From Chrysochromulina tobinii (lineage: Eukaryota; Haptophyta; Prymnesiales; Chrysochromulinaceae), in assembly GCA_001275005.1 (NCBI GenBank), contig JWZX01002951.1:1-27654 (forward strand): a stretch of DNA of 27,654 nt, written 5' to 3'. The translations under genes and the position numbers were made by a program. The notes under the pieces are model-generated. The model ran no database searches. It was not told the DNA's origin and saw only the letters and a program-made list of their open reading frames with translations. Shown piece by piece: positions 1-11,535 of this stretch; the stretch's first letter is position 1, and each line of letters starts with the position of its first letter.

Positions 1-513
1 CGACCGCCCCGACCGCCCCGTTTCGGCGAGTGTAACAAAAACAAATCACACAAAAAATCGAAAACGCCTATCATAAGTAATTCCTAGGACCGTGGACCGC
101 GGCTTCTCCCTACAAGTATATCATCATCAATCAGCCCACACAACATCTCTCATGGCGTGGCGTGCTACGCTGCTACCAAACTCGACTGGGGCTCGTCGAA
201 AGGCAAAGGGAAAGCGCGCGGATAAATGTGTGTCGTTTGTGTGCTTCGGCGCCGCGTGCACTCGACTAGATCACGTATCGTGTCGATCGGGAATCGGGAA
301 ATGTACGATGATACCAGCCGTGAACAATAGCAAATACAGCCTGTCCGAGCGAGTTCTGCTGTCTTTCTAGTTCCTATAGTACTCACGCCACAAAACACAA
401 TCCGCGTCCTGCCAGACGCGCGAGGCGCCGTTCCCGCGAAACCTTAAATTATCCAAAACGGACAAGATGTCAAGATCATCATCATCGAAGATCCCGTGGC
501 ATGAAAACCTGGG
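1..513. other. No gene recognised; left edge and downstream flank of the oxygenase gene
   Basis: Both strands hold only short open frames with no family resemblance. The first 20 bases are a short repeat of a CGACCGCCC-type unit. Base composition is lower in GC than the neighbouring coding DNA. The right end lies just downstream of the stop of the minus-strand oxygenase gene and should contain its 3' untranslated region. I see no RNA gene or mobile element here. Confidence 0.5.
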
Positions 514-1584
514 TCATCGCCCGTCGAGCACGACCGGCTTGGCCTCATGCGGCATCCCATGGAGCTTGGACACACGCCCGCTCGCCACCTTACGGAACTT
601 GCCTGAGCGCGCGCCGTCGTCGTCGTCGTCGCGCCGCCCGTCGCGGGGCCCAACTGCGCCTCTAGAAACGGGCTCGACATGGCGCTCGACATGGCGCTCG
701 ACATGGCGCTCGCATGCCGAGAAGTATCCGAGCCGGGCCAGCCGGCAGCTCGGATCGAAGCGGGCGCCCGGAACAACGCGAAAGTCAATCGAGACGCGTG
801 TGCGCGTCGAGCGGTTGGGCACTGTGAAGTGAATCGTGCTCCGTCCGTCGAATCTGGACGCGTCCGTGAGCGCGAGGTAGTGTGGCGCCCGCGCGTATGG
901 ACTACGTGGGCCCTCGGCCGCACCACCAATCTCGACGCCAATCTCGCCGCCGATCTCGTCGACGATCTCGCCTACGCCAGTCGCGCCCTCGAGCCACAGC
1001 GCGCTCGCCTCGCTCACGCGCGTCAGCGGGATCCAAAAGTTGAGCGAGCCCAGTGGCAGGTCATACATTCCATCGAAGTGGGGACGGATGGTCGCGTGGG
1101 AGGCCGAGGGCGTCTGCACGCGCAACGTCGGGAAGGCCGCGTAGTACAGCCGGTCACACTGCTGCCCCTCGAGCGCGTAGCACGCCGACACGTGCGGCGC
1201 CACCACATCGAGCATCATCGCCTCGTAGGCTTGCAGGAACGGCGCTGCGATTGCCGCATCGGCCAGCGGGCGTAGCAGCCGAGTTTTAGCCGCCATGACT
1301 CGCTCGTGTGCATCTGGGCGAGGCGAGAAGCGGGGTAACGCGCCGTGCAGCAAGTCGATTGGTCGCCTCAAATCCAGCGCGTCACGCAGCGTGCCGGCAA
1401 GAGCCTCCCTCGCTGCCGACCATTCAGGGCCCTCAAGGTTGAGCACATGCCCGAAATTGCCGTCGAGTGCGTGGCCAGTGCCATGCTCGGCTGCTCTTAA
1501 CCGCCGAGCCTCGGCGAGCTGGGCGATGAATTTGGCATTCGTCGCAACCGAGGACGGCAAAGTGGAAGATTTCAGATGCAGCAT
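514..1584 (-). CDS. Putative 2-oxoglutarate/Fe(II)-dependent oxygenase
   Basis: Single-exon frame of 356 residues. The open frame extends a few codons upstream but the first ATG is at 1584. The core carries the metal-binding pattern of 2OG oxygenases: an HxD motif in RPHFDGMY (His169, Asp171) and a distal His252 in IHFTVPN, followed 11 residues later by Arg263 in the TRVSIDFRV strand, which would bind the 2-oxoglutarate carboxylate. The spacing and the 'H-x-T-x-P-N-x-S...TRVS-DFRV' ending resemble phytanoyl-hydroxylase-like enzymes of algae and bacteria. Such enzymes hydroxylate a substrate using O2 and 2-oxoglutarate; the substrate cannot be read from the sequence. The C-terminal ~70 residues are low complexity, with an RHVE repeat and an acidic DDDDD run, and probably lie outside the fold. 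No targeting peptide is obvious. A missed upstream exon is possible because the N-terminus is short and unremarkable. Confidence 0.75.
   Translation of the reverse strand: MLHLKSSTLPSSVATNAKFIAQLAEARRLRAAEHGTGHALDGNFGHVLNLEGPEWSAAREALAGTLRDALDLRRPIDLLHGALPRFSPRPDAHERVMAAKTRLLRPLADAAIAAPFLQAYEAMMLDVVAPHVSACYALEGQQCDRLYYAAFPTLRVQTPSASHATIRPHFDGMYDLPLGSLNFWIPLTRVSEASALWLEGATGVGEIVDEIGGEIGVEIGGAAEGPRSPYARAPHYLALTDASRFDGRSTIHFTVPNRSTRTRVSIDFRVVPGARFDPSCRLARLGYFSACERHVERHVERHVEPVSRGAVGPRDGRRDDDDDGARSGKFRKVASGRVSKLHGMPHEAKPVVLDGR
672..712. repeat. 12-bp tandem repeat inside the oxygenase gene
   Basis: The unit GCTCGACATGGC is present three times at 672-683, 684-695 and 696-707, followed by the first five bases of a fourth. 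Because the unit is a multiple of three it stays in frame and gives three RHVE-type tetrapeptides near the C-terminus of the oxygenase. Copy number is likely to vary between strains. Confidence 0.9.
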
Positions 1585-2006
1585 TCGCAAAAAAACCCGC
1601 AAGCTTCGGTGTGAACGTGAATCGATAACTGTGCTACACCCCCCGCGCGCTCACCACACCTCCGTCTCCAAGTACGGCTCCGCTGTCCCATGTCAAATCC
1701 TACTAATATCAGAGAACCGTGTACATGAGTCTCCTGGTGGACGCGCGCGCACGCTCGCCACAACTCTCGAGGCTGAGTAAGCAGTGCAGCGCCACTGCGC
1801 CCTAAGGGACGCTGCACACGGCAACGTCAGCTGCTACGGCTGTGGTAGCGGCGGAGAGGACGTCGGCGCTGCCGCTGTGGTACCAGCTGTGAAACCAGCT
1901 GTGAAACGTGCACAGCCTGTACGCGCCGCCGAGGCGGGCTGGGTGGTTTGCCCGATGCGGATGCGTCGAGCGAGGCGTCACACACGCCGCGGCTGCGAGA
2001 GGCCGA
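1585..2006. other. Intergenic region between two minus-strand genes; no gene recognised
   Basis: This holds the 5' flank of the oxygenase gene (left) and the 3' flank of the UEV gene (right). There is a small direct repeat around 1881-1910 (ACCAGCTGTGAA twice). Short open frames on both strands show no family features. No TATA-like element or RNA gene could be picked out with confidence. Confidence 0.5.
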
Positions 2007-2526
2007 TCAAGTGTACATCAGCCCTTCAGCTGGCTGCGGTAGCTTATTGTTGCCATTTTTGGCCATCTCGGCTCGCAGTGCTGTGAGCGCCGTCTCGAGC
2101 GAGCGCGACCTATTCCAGTCCCTGAAGGCCGCCGGCCCCTTTGACACGATGAGCTCCCCTTTGGAATCCTGTGAGCACACGGCCGCATCGGCGTCAGGCC
2201 GCGGGCCGGCGGAAGGGAGCACGCACGCTCGCGGCATGAGAGCGCACAATGAACGGATAGTTGACCTTCGTCTGGAACTGCACCGTGGGCGGCCTGTCGG
2301 GGTATTCTTTGCCACAATAAAGGAGCAATGAGATGATCCGGTTCTCGACAGTTGTGTTCGGCAGCCCTAGGATGGTGCACTGCCAACTAGATAAAGTGAT
2401 GTCGTCTTGCTCCACGAGACCATAGCTGATGCTCATGTCCGTGTTGCCTTTCTCCGCCTTTTCCAGCTCCCCAAGCAGCACGAAGTTTCGGGGCACGATG
2501 ATCACCTCGCCTGAAGACTGCGCCAT
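2007..2526 (-). CDS. Ubiquitin-conjugating enzyme variant (UEV, Mms2/UBE2V-like), two exons
   Basis: Exon 1 is 2526-2248 and exon 2 is 2168-2007; joined they give 146 residues, the usual length of Mms2/UBE2V proteins (about 145). Exon 1 carries [17 protein letters not shown], the SYGL and [12 protein letters not shown] strands and the PDRPPTVQF segment typical of the family. Exon 2 carries KGPAAFRDW, an amphipathic helix and the C-terminal KLPQPAEG...Y ending (compare KLVQPPEGTFF in animals). The E2 catalytic-cysteine segment is absent, as expected for a variant that acts as a cofactor. In characterised organisms the UEV binds Ubc13 to build Lys63-linked ubiquitin chains in DNA-damage tolerance and signalling. 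Splicing joins PFI to DSKG in phase 0, matching the family without gaps. Read through unspliced, exon 1 stops a few codons later. The gene is divergent from the Ada1-like gene, 355 bases away. Confidence 0.92.
2169..2247 (-). other. Spliceosomal intron of the UEV gene (79 nt)
   Basis: On the minus strand the intron begins GTGCGC and ends GCTCACAG. It is placed by protein homology: both flanking frames match the UEV family and the phase-0 junction leaves no insertion. The donor is a GTG type, which recurs in other introns of this window. Confidence 0.85.
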
Positions 2527-2881
2527 GCCTGAGGAGCTATTGAAAACAGCACGAACCGGCGTTCTTGCCGCAGCACTTGGACTCGCCTAGCGAATCGCCT
2601 GTCGCACGGAGCCACACACCGACATGGCGGGCGTGAGCGCGAGGCGGCGTGGACAGGCACGCAAGCGCATCAGGCCTGCGTCAGATTTCCAGCAGGCCGG
2701 CAAGGGCATGGTCTCGCTCTCGCATGCTCGGACCTGTGCGGTCGTGCACGAAAGGTCAAGTTTGGTGTTGTAGTTTTGAAGGGCGCCGTGTGGTAAATGT
2801 ACAAGGTTCCTTTGAAACCCCGATGATAAGAGTAGCTTCGCTCCTCTGGGAAATGCCTTCACGTTGAAACTCCTGTGAACG
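2527..2881. promoter_or_regulatory. Shared upstream region of the divergent UEV and Ada1-like genes
   Basis: The two start codons face away from each other across 355 bases, so both promoters must lie here unless a 5' exon is missed. The stretch is less GC-rich than the coding DNA on either side, particularly 2760-2870. I cannot point to a convincing TATA box or initiator motif. Confidence 0.5.
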
Positions 2882-3811
2882 ATGGCGGAGTCTTCATCGC
2901 CGCTTGCGGCGCCCACCGCGCGCGCCAAGCTGCACGCGGCGCTGACGGACGCTGGCGCGCGCGACGCGTATTGGGCCTCGCTCGGCCGCTTCCTGCGCTT
3001 CGAGACCTCCAAGACCGACTTTGACAAGCTCGCGCTCGCGGCACTCGGGCCGCACGTGGGCCTGCACAACGATCTCATCCTCGCGCTGCTCAAGGACGCG
3101 CAGCAGGGCGCGCCGCCAGAGGCGGCCGCGCCTTCCGCCGCGTCCTCCGCCGCCACCCCCATGGACGTCGATCCGGCGACCGGCGCGCCGCCGCTGCCGC
3201 GCGGCTTCGCGCCGCCGTTGGGTAAGCAGGTGGCAGCTTCGGTCTTCACCCCTGGATTGCGACTCCATGAAGCCATGCCAGGGGTGAAGACCGAAGCTGC
3301 CGCCTGCATACCCGGCATGCAGCCACCCGGCGTCGTGCCGCCACCCAGCGCGCCCAAGCTGATGCTCACGATCAGCAAAGACCGCCAGACGGCGAGCGCA
3401 CAGCTGCGGGCAGCGTCAGGCGGCGAGCTCACAGTGGACCGCGCCGAGGAGGCGCAGCTGAACGCGTTGCACGACCGGCTTCTCGAGTTCACCATGGCGT
3501 ACGACCCCCCGCCCGGCCGGCCGCGCCTCCAGGCGGTCCAGCCTGAGGCCGTTAGCTTGCTGGCGAGAGCGGTCAAGGTGGTGTGCAATCGAATCGTCGT
3601 GGGGGCGGTGCTCGGAAGCGGCCCCGCCGAGGGCTCCGAGGTGGACGCGCCCAGCGCGCCGCCCGCGCGGCCGCCGACGCGCGTCGTGGGCGCCGAGGAC
3701 GTGTACAGCGCCATCCACGGCAAAGGCACCATCCATGGCGCGGCCGCGGGCTGCCGCCCAAGCCAGCGGGCTGGCTCGATGCTCTCCGCCTTTGCCAACT
3801 TTGTGCCGTGA
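2882..3811 (+). CDS. SAGA coactivator Ada1/TADA1-like subunit
   Basis: Frame of 309 residues from ATG 2882. Residues about 13-75 (RAKLHAALTDAG...YWASLGRFLRFETSKTDFDKLALAALG...LHNDLILALLKDA) match the pattern of SAGA-Tad1 proteins in plants and fungi: an R-K-x-L start, a single 'L-RFL-x-x-K-x-S-K-x-FDKL' helix pair, and 'LHN-LI-x-x-LLKNA'. The C-terminal third (EEAQLNALHDRLLEFTMAY...VSLLARAVKVVCNRIV) fits the second conserved block, a histone-fold-like region. Family members are structural subunits of the SAGA histone acetyltransferase complex in the nucleus. Between the two blocks lies a variable linker containing a 36-bp inverted repeat (3220-3313). The linker can be read through, or 3230-3322 (93 nt) could be removed as an intron; both keep frame and would give 309 or 278 residues. 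The identification rests on motif recall, not on an alignment. Confidence 0.65.
   Translation: MAESSSPLAAPTARAKLHAALTDAGARDAYWASLGRFLRFETSKTDFDKLALAALGPHVGLHNDLILALLKDAQQGAPPEAAAPSAASSAATPMDVDPATGAPPLPRGFAPPLGKQVAASVFTPGLRLHEAMPGVKTEAAACIPGMQPPGVVPPPSAPKLMLTISKDRQTASAQLRAASGGELTVDRAEEAQLNALHDRLLEFTMAYDPPPGRPRLQAVQPEAVSLLARAVKVVCNRIVVGAVLGSGPAEGSEVDAPSAPPARPPTRVVGAEDVYSAIHGKGTIHGAAAGCRPSQRAGSMLSAFANFVP
3220..3313. repeat. 36-bp inverted repeat (foldback) within the Ada1-like gene
   Basis: The left arm 3220-3255 and right arm 3278-3313 are reverse complements over 36 bases with only two mismatches, separated by a 22-base loop. The inner 24 bases (GGCAGCTTCGG...) match perfectly. The element is GC-rich and would form a very stable RNA hairpin. 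A GTGGCA donor at 3230 and an ATGCAG acceptor ending at 3322 bracket it, so it could be an introner-type intron with terminal inverted repeats. It contains no in-frame stop. Confidence 0.9.
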
Positions 3812-4028
3812 GCGCCCTCACCTCACAGGTTTTTTCTGCATGTCCTAATTAGGAGTCAGCAGAGCTCTTCGCGAGAGGGTTTCAGAGAGACTCTCTTGAC
3901 CAGTCACCAGTGAAAGGCTTCTCAAAAAAAGGCACCCCGAGCACCGGGCAGTCACACGGATGTCAGTGAAACTTGTGGTGTCTTGAGGGTGCGAGTTTCA
4001 CACGACTAAACGCGAAAGTGTGAAGACG

Positions 4029-4820
4029 ATGGCAGCCGCCGCCTCGGCCGCTCCCGAGTACAGCCGATCAACCAGCGGGTACGCCAAACTCGAGGAGGGC
4101 GGCGCGCACGTCGTGTCGCTGCGCGTCTCCTTTGGCGGGCGCTCGGCCTCGAACGTGGTCTCGGAGGGCGCGCTGCTGCAGCTGGTGCTCTGCTTCCTGC
4201 TGAGCCCGGCACGGGCAGACCCCTACGTCGTCGGCCCGCTCATTGCGCTGTACGCTTTGCGCGAGGACGACCGCCGCGCGCTCGTGCTCTACGGCAGCAT
4301 AAGCGCCGCCTCCACGCCGCTTGACCTCGGCTTCCTCTTCGGCGGCGGCGCCAACTTCTTCGTCAACCTGCTGGTGCTGGGCAGCATCGCGCTCAAGGCG
4401 GTGCTCGTATACGTAGCCGTCAAGGCGCACGACGAGCTTCCTGCGGCTCGGCCCGGCCGCATCGAGCCCGCCAAGCTGCAGGCAAAGGTGCAGGAGGTTG
4501 TCGAGGCGGTGATGCACGAGGTGCTCGAGGGCACGCCGCCGCCGCCCGCCGCCGCCGCCTCGGCGCGAGGGCTGGCGCCACCACCGCAGCCGCCGCAGTT
4601 TGCGAACGCGGCCACGCCCGCGAAGCAGGCGCCGCCCGCGAAGCTGGCGCCCGCGCCCGCGCCCGCATCCTCCGCGCTGCCGCCGCCCACGCGACAGGCA
4701 CGACCGCCGGGGCCGACTCCGCCGCCGCCGCCGGCGCCAACGGCCGCAGGTGCGGCCCACCCCACGGTCAACCCAGCGGCGCCCTCCTCAGAAGGCTCGG
4801 GCTCATGGGAGGAGGTGTGA
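4029..4820 (+). CDS. Small multi-pass membrane protein with Pro/Ala-rich tail
   Basis: First ATG at 4029 gives 263 residues; the frame opens slightly earlier without an ATG. After a short polar N-terminus there are hydrophobic stretches at about residues 46-62, 64-76, 85-104 and 110-134, so three or four membrane spans. Residues from about 175 to the end are low complexity, dominated by Pro and Ala. The spacing of the spans (an 'ALYALREDDRRALVLY' loop, then an Asp-Leu-Gly turn, then a final helix ending in VYVAVKAHDE) loosely recalls the AGTRAP family (angiotensin-receptor-associated protein, four spans, length about 160 before the tail). That resemblance is weak and I do not assign a function. 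It lies head to tail upstream of the MFS transporter, 426 bases away. Confidence 0.6.
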   Translation: MAAAASAAPEYSRSTSGYAKLEEGGAHVVSLRVSFGGRSASNVVSEGALLQLVLCFLLSPARADPYVVGPLIALYALREDDRRALVLYGSISAASTPLDLGFLFGGGANFFVNLLVLGSIALKAVLVYVAVKAHDELPAARPGRIEPAKLQAKVQEVVEAVMHEVLEGTPPPPAAAASARGLAPPPQPPQFANAATPAKQAPPAKLAPAPAPASSALPPPTRQARPPGPTPPPPPAPTAAGAAHPTVNPAAPSSEGSGSWEEV

Positions 4821-5246
4821 CGTACAGTTAGCGCGCAGCACGCGGAAGGACACAGGTCCCGAGAGAGATGTGGAGACGTGCAGCCCATGAATAGCAGAGC
4901 GCGCGGCGAGTCCAGCCCGAGCGGCCACTCAGGTCGCGGAAAGTTTGACGACCCGAGGATGGACGTCTCTAAATAAGAAATCACTGCGTAGGATTCCCAG
5001 CACCGTGCACATTGTGTGGAACGGAACGATTGGGAAAGCTAATACTTTTGTGAGCGCGCCTGGCACCTAACCTGGGTCCTGGCACTCCATGCTTGGGCCG
5101 CGTGTGAGAGGACACAGGAAAAGAGGAGGGCAATAATTTGGTTCGCTTGCCCCTCTTTCCCAGAGACGCGCTCCGGAGGTCGGTGTTGCCTGAAAATAAG
5201 ATTGAAAAGGGTCACACGACGAGTAAGGAAAGCCGCGCTCTCTGCA
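4821..5246. other. Intergenic region upstream of the MFS transporter gene
   Basis: It holds the 3' flank of the membrane-protein gene and the 5' flank of the transporter gene, both on the plus strand. Only short frames without family features are visible. The region around 5100-5220 is lower in GC and is the likely promoter of the transporter gene; no specific motif can be named. Confidence 0.45.
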
Positions 5247-7426
5247 ATGGCGGGCGTCGACTCCGCTCCAACGGACCCGACCATGGAGGACCGGCGGACG
5301 GCCTTGCCCGCCGCGCCAACGATCGCCGAGGGCGCCTCATTTGGCATCGAAGAGGGAGAGGTGGACAATCTTGAGCGCAAGTGGATCTCATGGTGCGCCC
5401 ACCGTCCGTCGCTTGTGGCCGCGCCGCTGTTGCTTCCGAGCACGATCGGCTGATGCCACTGCGCCCCTGCCGCAGGTCGTACGAAGTCGAGGAGAACAAG
5501 CGACTCGTGCTCGACGAGGTGGAGGATACGGGCCTGACGCCGGGCCTCACGGGCCTCACGCGCGCACGTGGCCGGCGCGCGCGCCGGCGCAACGCGTGGG
5601 ATAGGCGCGTCGTCGCGGCGACTCCCGTCTTCTACGGCTGGGTCGTCGCCGCGCTCGCCGCGCTCTCGGCGCTCATCGTGAGCCCAGCGCAGGTCTTCTG
5701 CGTCGGGGTGGTGGTGGACGCGATCGTCAAGGACACGCAGCCGATGACCCGCCTCGACGTCACTCGTGCGTACGCCCTCGCGGGCCTCATCTCCGCGCCA
5801 CTCATCACCCTCTACCCAGCCGTACTCCTGCGGCTGCCTCGCCGTGTCTTCCTCCTCGGCTGCGGCATCGGCGTATGCGTGGGGCTGCTGCTACTCTCGT
5901 TCGCGACGGGCGCGCTCACGCTCACGCTGAGCTGGACGCTCCTGCAGGCTCTCGGTCCTGGCATGCTCTACCCGTGCGCCGACTCCGCGCTGCATGACTG
6001 GTGGAGGCGGCGGCGCCAGGCGGTTTCCTTCGCCGTTCATGCAGCCGCCGCGTGCCTCGGCATGATCGCGCTGCCTGCGCTCCTCTTCATGATCGCGAGC
6101 TGCGACGGGTGCCGCTGGGAAGTGGACTGCGACTGCTGGCGCGGCGCGTACGCGAGCCTCGCCGCGCTGATCGTCCCATTGGTCGCGGTGCTCGGCGCCC
6201 TGATGCTCGACGGAGGCGCTGCCGACCACGACCTTTTCCTAGATGATCGGCCACGCGAGACCGCTGCCGATGCCGCCGCCGCCGCCGCCGCGGCAGAGGG
6301 CGAAGCGGAGGGGGAGGCCCCCGCTTCCAACGCGGCCGGCGACAGCAATGGCGGAGGCGGCGGTGCGGTGGCCAACGCGGCGCGGCGGGGGCTACGGCGC
6401 GGGCGGCTGCAGCGCGGCGGCTGGCTGGGGAAGCCTGCCTGGGCGCTGAGCGACGTGCTGCATCACTCGACCTACTGGCTCGCGCAAGTGTCCATCTCGG
6501 TGGTACAAGCCATCGTCGCTGCGATCCTCTTTCATCGCTCCCATCTGATTCATGCCCTCCTCGCTCCGCCACTCTCGAATGGTACCGACAGCGGCACCGG
6601 CGGCGGCGGCGAGGAGGGCGGCAGCGGAGCCGCTCTTCCGAGCCCCGGCCACTCTCCATACGCGGTGGACACGCCCGGTGCCCTCACCTTCCAGGTGGTC
6701 GTGGGGCTGCTCACGATGGTCTGCACGCCACTGCCGCTGCTCGTGCCACGCCAGGAGTACCTGCCACTGGCCGCACTCGCCCTGTGCGCGCTCGGCACGG
6801 CGCAGCTGCTCCTCGCGAGTGATCTGGACGCTGTGATGCGCGCCGGCGCGCTCCTGGGCGCCGCGTACGGCGCCACGCACGCGTACGGCTCAGGTGCGCT
6901 CTGGAGCTACTTTTACGGCAGCGACGACGCGGCGCGCATCCAGCATGTGTCGGTGGCCATCACCACGGCGGCCGCGGGCGTCGGCATCTACATCTTCGGG
7001 TGGGCGTGGGAGCATGCGGGCGCACTGGCCGAGGCCGATGGAGGTCCGAGCCGTGCCCAACGTTATCACGGGCCGCTGCTCGGCGCGACGGCGCTCGCGG
7101 CCTCGCTTGGCGTCGCCGATGCGATGGCTCTCGCGCGCCCCGAGATGCTGGAGCTCGTCGTGCGCCGCGCGCCCACGTGGGAGCAGCTGCTCGCTTTTCG
7201 ACAACGCGCCGCCTACTTTTCGAACGCACGCCGTGCTCGGGAGCTGTGGCGAGCGGTGCGCGGGGCGCCCCGTAGCGAGGCGCATGGCGCGGCGGGGCAG
7301 ACGCCCGCCCGGCGTTCGAACGGGTTCGTCTCGAGCGGCGCGTGGGACGAGTCTTCGGTCAGGGAGGCTCACCAAGCGCATCCGATCGAGCCGAAGCTCA
7401 AAATAGTAGAGGACGACGGATTGTGA
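5247..7426 (+). CDS. Major facilitator superfamily transporter, two exons
   Basis: Exon 1 is 5247-5380 and exon 2 is 5476-7426; the joined frame codes 694 residues. The junction (codon AA|G) reads NLERK-SYEVEEN. The membrane part starts with VFYGWVVAALAAL, the first-span signature common in monocarboxylate/oxalate-formate type MFS proteins. About twelve hydrophobic spans follow, six before and six after a long cytosolic loop. That loop (roughly 6240-6420) is low complexity, rich in Ala, Gly and acidic residues, and a second Gly-rich insert near 6590-6630 lies between spans. The protein should be a secondary carrier in a cell or organelle membrane. The substrate cannot be stated, and typical proton-coupling residues were not traced. 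The C-terminal ~90 residues are polar and probably cytosolic. Without splicing, the exon-2 frame opens at an internal site that would drop the first exon. Confidence 0.82.
5381..5475 (+). other. Predicted intron of the MFS transporter gene (95 nt)
   Basis: Begins GTGGATCTC and ends CTGCCGCAG. It is needed to join the ATG at 5247 to the transporter frame; exon 1 ends with two bases of a Lys codon. The exon-1 frame runs past the donor to a stop near 5453. No protein family match exists in exon 1, so the placement rests on splice-site form and frame. Confidence 0.65.
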
Positions 7427-8116
7427 CCAGGCAGAGGGCGAGTGAAGGTGGTCGATGAAGGGGGAGAAGGGTGCGCCGCGCATAGGCAGTCTCCGGCTGC
7501 CCAGCGCCAGTAGAGCCGCCAGGGATCGGCAGCACGTCGAGAGGTCTGCGCACTCCACTGTGGAGGCGCGGGCCCGCCGGCCGCGGTTCGCGGGTTCGGC
7601 CTTCGGCTCAAGCCACACGGTCTCGGGTCGGGCACTTGGACTTGAGGGTGAGGCGGGTCTCTACTGTCTCTCAGTCTCGCCGCGGGGGGCGCGGGCTCGC
7701 GGGCTGGCGTGGCGTGGGTGTGGTCTCTCCGGTCCACCGCACTGCGGTCTCGAAAGTAACCGGGTCTCGACTCCGCTAAAAAGAAATCTCTGCGAATCCG
7801 TTATCGTATCCGAGCGTGCAGCCTTGTGCGCGCGCTGCGGCGTCGCTCCGACGCACCTCCGTCGCGTGTCGTGCGCTCGTGTGCACGAGAGAACCGAACT
7901 TATTATGCTTCTACTTTGGGTAACTCGAGAGTAGTACTTATCGGCGAGCATGCGAATCCGCTACGAATCTCGTGCACCGAAACTGCGCATGTGCCATGGT
8001 TATCATGCGGCCCGTTCTACTTCGAGTGCGTCGGGGCCACTTGTCCGCTGCGCGTGCTTCGATGCGTGCTAGCTGGAAGGTAGCTCAGGGCGGGGAGCGC
8101 ACGCCCCTCCTCTACT
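7427..8116. other. Intergenic region between convergent genes; no gene recognised
   Basis: The MFS gene ends at 7426 on the plus strand and the HECT gene ends at 8117 on the minus strand, so this 690-base stretch should hold both 3' ends. Several GGTCTC/GTCTC motifs recur between 7650 and 7770 but without a regular period. No tRNA-like cloverleaf, transposon end or convincing small gene was found. GC drops between about 7780 and 8000. Confidence 0.5.
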
Positions 8117-11192
<3,076 letters not shown>

Positions 11193-11535
11193 CGAGCACG
11201 GTCGGTGCACGACAGTGCATAATCGGCGAGCTTTCTTGAGAAAGGGTCAGTTGAATCGACAGCTTTCTTGTTCACAGTCTTAATGAGTTTCAACTCCTTT
11301 CGAGATCCGAGTAGACCATCTCCTGATTCGACTGGCCGCTCTGTAAAACAACCTCGCGGGGCTTCTCCGAATGAAGAACTGTCAATGACACAGGATGACA
11401 ACCGTCATCGAACACGCGAGGCGTTCATAGCAAGCAGAACAGTTTGTCCTCATTCAACCGCCGCCCGCACGCTAGCGCGGCAGTCGCCGCGCACATGGCG
11501 CAGCCGGTGTTGCATTCGAGCCTGATTGCTCAAGG
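11193..11535. promoter_or_regulatory. Shared upstream region of the divergent fusion gene and SLATT-like gene
   Basis: The two predicted starts face away from each other across 343 bases, so both promoters should lie here. GC is visibly lower between 11215 and 11420 than in the genes. No defined motif was recognised. Confidence 0.5.

Noticed and set aside
679-1275. A 198-residue plus-strand frame over the oxygenase gene.
   Set aside because: Arg-rich composition and no motif; the minus-strand frame contains the HxD...H...R metal and cofactor pattern.
3222-3322. An intron starting at the better-looking GTAAGC donor (3222) and ending at the same CATGCAG acceptor.
   Set aside because: Its length of 101 nt would shift the frame and lose the conserved C-terminal block of the Ada1-like protein.
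2587-3798. A 403-residue open frame on the minus strand opposite the Ada1-like gene.
   Set aside because: It is the antisense shadow of a GC-rich gene: no family features, low-complexity composition, and the plus-strand frame has recognisable conserved blocks.
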